A DNA stretch of 11,580 nt from Deltaproteobacteria bacterium. Lineage in GTDB: Bacteria > Desulfobacterota > Syntrophia > Syntrophales > UBA2210. This document shows, piece by piece, positions 8,101-11,580 of this stretch; position 1 is the stretch's first letter; each line of letters starts with the position of its first letter. The DNA lies in contig JAFCZZ010000039.1 of NCBI GenBank assembly GCA_019314085.1, forward strand, positions 1-11,580, written 5' to 3'. The translations under genes and the position numbers were made by a program. The notes beneath the pieces were generated by a model, which worked only from the letters and a program-made list of their open reading frames with translations, was not told where the DNA came from and ran no database searches.

Positions 8101-8727
8101 AAGCTTGAAACACACAAAAAGAGGCTGGATGAGTTTGGAGAGGTAAACCTCCTGGCCCTGAGCGAACATGAAGAGCTCCAGGAACGCCACGATTTCCTGG
8201 CAACCCAGATAAAAGACCTGAACTCCTCGCTGGACACCCTCCAGAAGACGATAACGAGGATCAACCAGATATCCAGGAAGCGATTTTCGGAGACCTTTGA
8301 AGCCGTGAACAACCATTTCAAGGAGGTCTTCCCCCGGCTCTTCCCTGGTGGAAAAGGCTTCCTCCGCCTGACCGATGAATCCGACATGCTGGAAACGGGT
8401 GTGGACATAGATATACAGATCCCCGGAAAGAGGCGACAGAACCTGTCCCTTCTGTCAGGTGGAGAGAAGGCACTCGCTGCGGTGGCCTTGATATTTGCCA
8501 TCCTTATGCACCGTCCGTCCCCCTTCCTGATCCTCGACGAGGCGGACGCGCCCCTCGACGATGCGAATATTTCTCTCTTCAGGAAGCTGGTGGACGATAT
8601 CTCCGAAAATTCACAGGTCATATTCGTCACCCACAATAAAACCACGATGGAGGCCGCGGACAACCTGATCGGCGTAACCATGCAGAAGAACGGCATATCA
8701 ACCACGGTTTCCGTGAGCATGAACTGA
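5173..8727 (+). CDS. smc: Chromosome segregation/condensation ATPase SMC
   Basis: SMC is the ABC-type ATPase of the bacterial condensin. As a dimer with ScpA and ScpB it compacts and helps segregate the chromosome. At 1184 aa it has normal family length. The Walker A GPNGCGKSN is at 31-39, followed by DAIRWVMGEQ. A long charged coiled coil spans about 170-525. The globular hinge runs about 531-668 (starts GLVADHIEVP.QYEIAVEAALGD, with conserved glycines to near LTGGSANGG), and the returning coiled coil about 680-1010. The head half has the ABC signature LSGGEK at 1094-1099, Walker B FLILDE at 1118-1123 and D-loop APLDDAN. The frame opens at GTG 5137, but ATG 5173 is chosen because SMC proteins begin at the M-x-LKKLEI.GFKSF segment and an AGGA lies nine bases before it. 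scpA/scpB are not in the window. ftsY follows after 134 bases, a common smc-ftsY pairing. Confidence 0.97.
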   Translation: MKLKKLEILGFKSFRDKTPIDLSRDINAIVGPNGCGKSNIVDAIRWVMGEQRITVLRGKKMEDVIFNGSDDASAVGMAEVSMTLESNGHKVPEKYASYREITVSRKVFREGESEYSINKVPCRLLDVKEFFMDVGVGARTYSIVEQERISNLVEAKPEERRQFIEEAAGIMKYKTRRDSASRKMEATKQNIVRLTDILREVRSQLNATSRQAKKAERYRELKKDIKEQQLALSLQTYSELASRIKDSERLRIPLDEKALAAQTQLKALESAIEEVRTRLVESEDAIGKLQDRYYGIKNDINIGEQKIKFAQQTILQLEDKKKRDLGEIETLTERRTATEGEVALLKEQMAESDGIIAGMKGALDGDRETADVLKAAELEVSEELEREKSKHIDAITENARLGNLLISLTKNLEDLKRKEQREDGELDENNKKLSGLEDDLTVVKSALSSDMERIELLRKKEISTREELAAVKNTLKTIETQIETLREEIGAKKSRLASLSELQERHEWCDEGTRHILEAAHSGALEEDIKGLVADHIEVPKQYEIAVEAALGDKLQYIIVESQRNGIQAIDYLKKNASGRGSFVPLKTGTKPPPARPECPEGVFRLCDLVHATDEAFRGGIHRLLEDILLVPDLAAAVRLSEKGVPGETYVTPEGDLLRSDGVLTGGSANGGGSSLADKREIAELEGQIEELMNVFEGEKEKRDALGNTIVRLEEKTAQVRSEIHGVEMEINGREKDIERLEGEIRWIGQRINVLVFNRENLESEETATVEKIAAVKGDIASRKSEVEVGDRRIATLQEKWKEARRELEESERDLTEKKILLISAEEKRKSGIETISRLEGTISETRARIESMVGETKACEAKTAEAVENIKGEEGSLKALYTSHTEAEEELTTKRAQHGEENVVHKQKEQELRNARKASEDLSRQLSELEMETREVVIQAKTLREGAHEKQDVDLDASLPGFEAVNESEAEELRKKLETHKKRLDEFGEVNLLALSEHEELQERHDFLATQIKDLNSSLDTLQKTITRINQISRKRFSETFEAVNNHFKEVFPRLFPGGKGFLRLTDESDMLETGVDIDIQIPGKRRQNLSLLSGGEKALAAVALIFAILMHRPSPFLILDEADAPLDDANISLFRKLVDDISENSQVIFVTHNKTTMEAADNLIGVTMQKNGISTTVSVSMN

Positions 8728-8770
8728 CGTCCGCGGGAACTCACACATCCCTCCCCCACAGATCACCTCC

Positions 8771-8799
8771 TTGCCATCCCCGGTAAAGTCGTTTATAGT
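8771..8799 (+). promoter_or_regulatory. Likely sigma70 promoter of the ftsY operon
   Basis: TTGCCA (8771-8776, 5 of 6 to consensus) and TATAGT (8794-8799, 5 of 6) are separated by exactly 17 bases in the smc-ftsY gap. Transcription would start near 8806, giving a leader of about 55 bases before ATG 8862. It implies that ftsY and the two genes after it can be expressed independently of smc. Confidence 0.65.
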
Positions 8800-8861
8800 A
8801 ACGGCAGTCCGGGGTACACCTGGGCCAATATCCGGAAGAATCGAGTGCGAAAATCATAGAA

Positions 8862-9743
8862 ATGAAAAACGACGACGATAAAGATTTTTTTGCAAGGCTT
8901 ACAGAGGGTCTGTCAAAGACAAGAAAAGGGTTTGTCAGGAATTTGGACGAGATGATCTCGGGGGAAAAGATCATCTCCAGAGACATCTTTGAAGATATCG
9001 AGGAGATACTGATAGGGGCTGATCTGGGTCCCGCTTTCACCTCTGACCTGATTGAAGAGATGCGATACCGGGCGAAGAGAAACGAGCTTGACAGTCCGGA
9101 CGCACTCAAGAGGGTCATGAAGGACCATATGACAAGCATCCTCAAGAAATGCGAATCGCCGCTGAAGATCCCCAAGGGGGAACCCTACACGATCATGGTT
9201 GTCGGGGTGAACGGAACAGGGAAGACCACTACGATAGGAAAGATGGCATCCCGTTTTAAAAGGAACGGCATCCCCCTGCTCCTGGTCGCAGCCGACACCT
9301 TCAGGGCAGCGGCCATTGAACAGCTTGGGATATGGGCGGAGAGAACCGACGCGCCGTTTATCAAGCAGAAGATGGGGGCGGATCCCTCCGCGGTTGTCTT
9401 TGACGCTATCCACGCGGCAGAGGCGAAAAAGGCTGTCATGCTCGTCGACACGGCGGGGAGGCTCCACACAAAGACAGTCCTCATGGACGAACTCAAAAAA
9501 ATCAAACGGATCATGGACAGAGAGCTCCCGGGCGCCCCGCATGAGACCCTCCTCGTTCTCGACGCGACCACCGGACCCGGCATAGCCCTGACCAAACTGG
9601 ACGGAACGGCAAAGGGCGGGATCATCATACGGATAGCGCAGGAGATGGGAATACCGATCCGATACATAGGCGTCGGTGAAGGGGTGGACGACCTGCGGCG
9701 ATTTAAGGGCGAGGAGTTTGTAGACGCGCTGTTCGGGGGGTAA
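8862..9743 (+). CDS. ftsY: Signal recognition particle receptor GTPase FtsY, with a short internal deletion
   Basis: FtsY docks the SRP-ribosome complex at the inner membrane; its GTPase pairs with Ffh to release nascent membrane proteins to the translocon. The 293-aa product has an N domain (about 1-105: FFARLTEGLSKTRKGF, then DIFEDIEEILIGADLG) and a G domain. The G domain shows GVNGTGKTTT at 115-124, ADTFRAAA at 144-151, DTAGR at 196-200, TKLDGTAKGG from 244, and closes with GVGEGVDDLRRF and FVDALFGG. The acidic membrane-binding A domain is almost absent, as in many non-enteric FtsY proteins. The oddity is at 234-243. DATTG is followed directly by PGIAL, where the family has about 17 residues (typically Q-N-A...AK.F.EA.G.T), so roughly 16 residues (48 bp) are missing in frame. 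ATG 8862 is the only start in this frame after a stop just upstream; its Shine-Dalgarno is weak. The identity is certain; activity with this gap is doubtful. Confidence 0.93.
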   Translation: MKNDDDKDFFARLTEGLSKTRKGFVRNLDEMISGEKIISRDIFEDIEEILIGADLGPAFTSDLIEEMRYRAKRNELDSPDALKRVMKDHMTSILKKCESPLKIPKGEPYTIMVVGVNGTGKTTTIGKMASRFKRNGIPLLLVAADTFRAAAIEQLGIWAERTDAPFIKQKMGADPSAVVFDAIHAAEAKKAVMLVDTAGRLHTKTVLMDELKKIKRIMDRELPGAPHETLLVLDATTGPGIALTKLDGTAKGGIIIRIAQEMGIPIRYIGVGEGVDDLRRFKGEEFVDALFGG

Positions 9744-9750
9744 AGGTGTC

Positions 9751-10398
9751 ATGGAAAAGATATTCGCCATCGGTGACATTCACGGGTGCCTTTCCAAGCT
9801 GGAGACACTCATTCCTCAAATCGACATCGACAGCGACAATGACACCCTCGTCTTCATCGGGGATTACATAGACAGGGGCCCCGACCCCAGGGGTGTCGTA
9901 GACTTCGTCCTCGATCTCAGGGAGAAGATACACACGGTCATATGCCTCAAGGGAAATCACGAACAGATGTTCCTTGACTATGTATGTCATGACATGGACG
10001 AAGACTTCTACCTCTTCAACGGTGGAGATACCACAATCGCCTCGTACGGATACCGCAAGACACGTGGAGTGGAAAAAATCGACGTTCCGGATAGCCATAT
10101 GGACTTCTTCCGTTCTCTGCTTCCCTGGTACGAAACGGATAATTACATCTTCGTCCACGCGGGGCTCAGAGACCGGATCCCCCTGCAGGACCAGGATGTC
10201 CATGACCTGTTGTGGGTGCGCTACGAGTTTATACGGTCTTCCTACGACTTCGGCAAGACCGTCGTCTTCGGTCACACCCCTGTATCACATGCAGAGCCTC
10301 TCTTCCTTCCCGGGAGGATAGGAATCGACACGGGAGCCGTCTACGGCGGGCCTCTTACCTGCGTGGAGTTGCCTCTACAGAAGATATATCAGGCATAG
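9751..10398 (+). CDS. PPP-family metallophosphatase (serine/threonine protein phosphatase or ApaH-like)
   Basis: This 215-aa cytosolic hydrolase has the full PPP metal-binding set: GDIHG (8-12), GDYIDRGPD (37-45), GNHEQ (68-72), HAG (136-138) and GHTP (174-177), with DTGAVYGG near 193-200 at the usual last-strand position. These residues bind two metal ions and the phosphate. The family includes bacterial PrpA/PrpB-type protein phosphatases and symmetrical Ap4A hydrolase ApaH. Short length and the simple motif spacing favour the PrpA/PP2A-like bacterial group over ApaH, which is about 280 aa, but substrate cannot be fixed from sequence. The ATG follows AAAGGTG and lies seven bases after the ftsY stop; the next gene begins two bases after this stop. 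This is a tight operon, with no evident functional link to protein targeting. Confidence 0.87.
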   Translation: MEKIFAIGDIHGCLSKLETLIPQIDIDSDNDTLVFIGDYIDRGPDPRGVVDFVLDLREKIHTVICLKGNHEQMFLDYVCHDMDEDFYLFNGGDTTIASYGYRKTRGVEKIDVPDSHMDFFRSLLPWYETDNYIFVHAGLRDRIPLQDQDVHDLLWVRYEFIRSSYDFGKTVVFGHTPVSHAEPLFLPGRIGIDTGAVYGGPLTCVELPLQKIYQA

Positions 10399-10400
10399 GC

Positions 10401-11312
10401 ATGAAAATCATTGAATGCATCCCCAATTTCAGCGAGGGAAAAGACTCCACAATCATCACGGCCATCGCGGACGCAGCGGCGGGAATTGCCGGCGTCAGAG
10501 TCGTTGACTTCAGCATGGACTGCGATCACAACCGGAGCATCCTGACCCTTATCGGCACACCGCAGACCGTCCTGAACGGGGCCATAGCGGCCTGCGACCG
10601 GGCCGCGGAATTGATAGACATGAGGGAACATTCCGGCTGCCACCCCCGCATCGGCGCGGTTGACGTCGTCCCCTTCGTTCCCCTGGAGGGCTCGCAGATG
10701 GTGGACGCAGTGGAGATAGCGCACCGGTTTGGACGCACCTTCGCCCACAGGCATGATGTCCCCGTCTACTTCTACGGAGAGGCGGCGCTCAGCCGGGGGA
10801 GAAAGAGACTGGCGGACATTCGGAGAGGACAATACGAGACCCTCGAAGACAGGATGAATGACCCCGCATGGAAACCCGATGTTGGTCCTTCCCAGGCCAA
10901 CCCGCGGCTAGGGGCGACTGCCGTGGGGGCGCGCAAGCCCCTCATCGCATTCAACATAAACCTCAATTCAAATGATATAGGACTCGCGCAGCAGATAGCC
11001 CGGTCGATACGGCAATCAAGCGGGGGGCTCAGCCATGTTCAGGCCCTGGGGGTGATGCTCGAAAGCAGAGACATCGCCCAGGTCTCGATGAACCTTGCCG
11101 ATCATGAGGTAACGTCCATCCGCACAGTCTTCAACGCCGTACACAAGCAGGCTACCGGGAAGGGGGTCGATATCCTCGAATCCGAACTGATCGGCCTCTT
11201 GCCCCGCGCCGCCCTTGAGGGAATAACGCCGGATAAGATCAAACTCGTTGATTTTTGCGAGGAAAGAATTATAGAAAACCACTGCCTGGCACCGATATCC
11301 TCAGGGAAATAA
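10401..11312 (+). CDS. ftcD: Glutamate formimidoyltransferase (stand-alone formiminotransferase)
   Basis: This enzyme transfers the formimino group of N-formimino-L-glutamate to tetrahydrofolate in the cytosol, linking histidine breakdown to the one-carbon pool. The 303-aa protein matches the formiminotransferase half of mammalian FTCD. It starts MKIIECIPNFSEGKD, has HNRSILTLIG (43-52), the signature HSGCHPRIGAVDVVPFVPL (77-95) whose H81 corresponds to the histidine implicated in catalysis in the mammalian enzyme, and VGPSQ.NPRLGATAVGARKPLIAFNINL in the second subdomain. There is no cyclodeaminase domain. ATG 10401 is chosen over frame-compatible starts back to 10212, which overlap the phosphatase gene and encode non-homologous residues. 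Two bases separate it from the preceding stop, so translational coupling is likely. No hut genes are in the window, so the role in histidine use is inferred from the family. Confidence 0.93.
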   Translation: MKIIECIPNFSEGKDSTIITAIADAAAGIAGVRVVDFSMDCDHNRSILTLIGTPQTVLNGAIAACDRAAELIDMREHSGCHPRIGAVDVVPFVPLEGSQMVDAVEIAHRFGRTFAHRHDVPVYFYGEAALSRGRKRLADIRRGQYETLEDRMNDPAWKPDVGPSQANPRLGATAVGARKPLIAFNINLNSNDIGLAQQIARSIRQSSGGLSHVQALGVMLESRDIAQVSMNLADHEVTSIRTVFNAVHKQATGKGVDILESELIGLLPRAALEGITPDKIKLVDFCEERIIENHCLAPISSGK

Positions 11313-11326
11313 TCCTCCCAATATCG

Positions 11327-11355
11327 TTGACTCTCTCCTTAAATAATGTTAGAAA
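11327..11355 (+). promoter_or_regulatory. Putative promoter of the tRNA-Arg gene
   Basis: TTGACT (11327-11332) and TAGAAA (11350-11355) are separated by 17 bases. The predicted start near 11362 would leave a leader of about 14 bases before the mature tRNA, a typical layout. Confidence 0.45.
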
Positions 11356-11375
11356 TCGCACCTTCATATACATGT

Positions 11376-11452
11376 GCCCTCGTAGCTCAGTAGGATAGAG
11401 CAACGGATTCCTAATCCGTGTGCCGTGTGTTCGAATCACACCGGGGGTACCA
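11376..11452 (+). tRNA. tRNA-Arg, anticodon CCT, CCA encoded
   Basis: A complete cloverleaf folds by eye. The acceptor GCCCTCG pairs with CGGGGGT (G-U at pair 1 and U-G at pair 5). The D arm is GCTC/GAGC. The anticodon stem ACGGA/TCCGT holds loop TTCCTAA with anticodon CCT at 11410-11412. The T arm is GTGTG-TTCGAAT-CACAC. Discriminator A and encoded CCA follow. It reads the AGG arginine codon. It stands alone after ftcD, followed at once by a terminator. Confidence 0.95.
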
Positions 11453-11458
11453 GCCATC

Positions 11459-11498
11459 AAAGGGTTACAGAAAAATCACCTGTAACCCTTTTCTTGTT
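11459..11498 (+). terminator. Strong intrinsic terminator after tRNA-Arg
   Basis: AAAGGGTTACAG (11459-11470) and CTGTAACCCTTT (11480-11491) form a perfect 12-bp stem around a nine-base loop, followed by TTCTTGTTT. It begins seven bases after the encoded CCA and would end both the tRNA transcript and read-through from the ftsY operon. The A-rich start of the stem may let it act in both directions. The remaining bases to the window edge (11499-11580) are AT-rich and show no gene. Confidence 0.88.
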
Positions 11499-11580
11499 TA
11501 TCGCTATTTATCCCCACCCTCTCCCCACTTTAATCAAGTTTCATCGTTCCAATCTTTTTATTTTAACTTCGCATAAACTG

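Noticed and set aside
7815..8759. Long minus-strand frame of 314 codons opposite smc
   Set aside because: It is a serine/arginine-rich shadow of the smc coding strand with no motif. Similar long shadows occur opposite ftsY (8913-9779).
8778..8814. CCCCGG...CCGGGG inverted repeat as an smc terminator
   Set aside because: The stem is six pairs with a 25-base loop, has no T tract, and overlaps a near-consensus promoter for ftsY.
10212..10400. 63-residue N-terminal extension of the formimidoyltransferase
   Set aside because: It lies inside the phosphatase gene in another frame, and the family begins at MKIIECIPNFSEG.
11376..11580. tRNA-Arg 3' end as an integration site of a mobile element
   Set aside because: No integrase, no repeated tRNA end and no foreign-looking gene are visible, and the window ends 128 bases later. 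It is untestable here.
1..11580. CRISPR array, insertion sequence, phage or defence system
   Set aside because: No regularly spaced repeat set, transposase, integrase or defence-type protein was found on either strand.

Overview
The window carries bacterial chromosomal DNA of moderate-to-high GC with dense genes, Shine-Dalgarno sites and sigma70-type promoters. The gene set is a housekeeping block (smc, ftsY, a PPP-type phosphatase, glutamate formimidoyltransferase, tRNA-Arg) beside acyl-CoA activating enzymes: an NDP-forming acyl-CoA ligase tail and two paralogous AMP-forming acyl-CoA synthetases. This mix fits an anaerobic, fatty- or aromatic-acid-degrading deltaproteobacterium (Desulfobacterota/Syntrophales-like). 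That placement is inferred from gene content only.

Left part (1-4863): the C-terminal end of a probable ADP-forming acyl-CoA ligase runs in on the + strand. It is followed by three minus-strand loci. The first is a membrane-bound GGDEF diguanylate cyclase gene broken by two apparent one-base deletions (376-1447). The second is an intact 546-aa AMP-forming acyl-CoA synthetase (1649-3289). The third is a degenerate paralogue of that synthetase (3668-4863), which has a one-base frameshift near the start and an exact 444-bp in-frame deletion that removes the ATP-binding P-loop. Both synthetase loci have a related TTGACA-bearing element about 90-100 bp upstream of the start codon, so the promoter probably duplicated with the gene.

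Right part (5086-11498), all on the + strand: smc (chromosome condensation ATPase, 1184 aa from the family-typical start), then a well-formed promoter and a tightly spaced set ftsY - PPP-type metallophosphatase - glutamate formimidoyltransferase (gaps of 7 and 2 bases). A tRNA-Arg(CCT) with its own likely promoter follows, ending in a strong hairpin terminator. The ftsY product looks normal in all GTPase motifs except one: about 16 residues are missing in frame between the DATTG motif and the TKLD motif.

I found no CRISPR, phage module, insertion sequence or recognisable new defence or biosynthetic system. The notable feature is a concentration of deletion-type lesions in otherwise conventional genes (three single-base, one of about 48 bp, one of 444 bp). 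These are either real gene decay or, for the small ones, sequencing/assembly error. Raw reads would decide.
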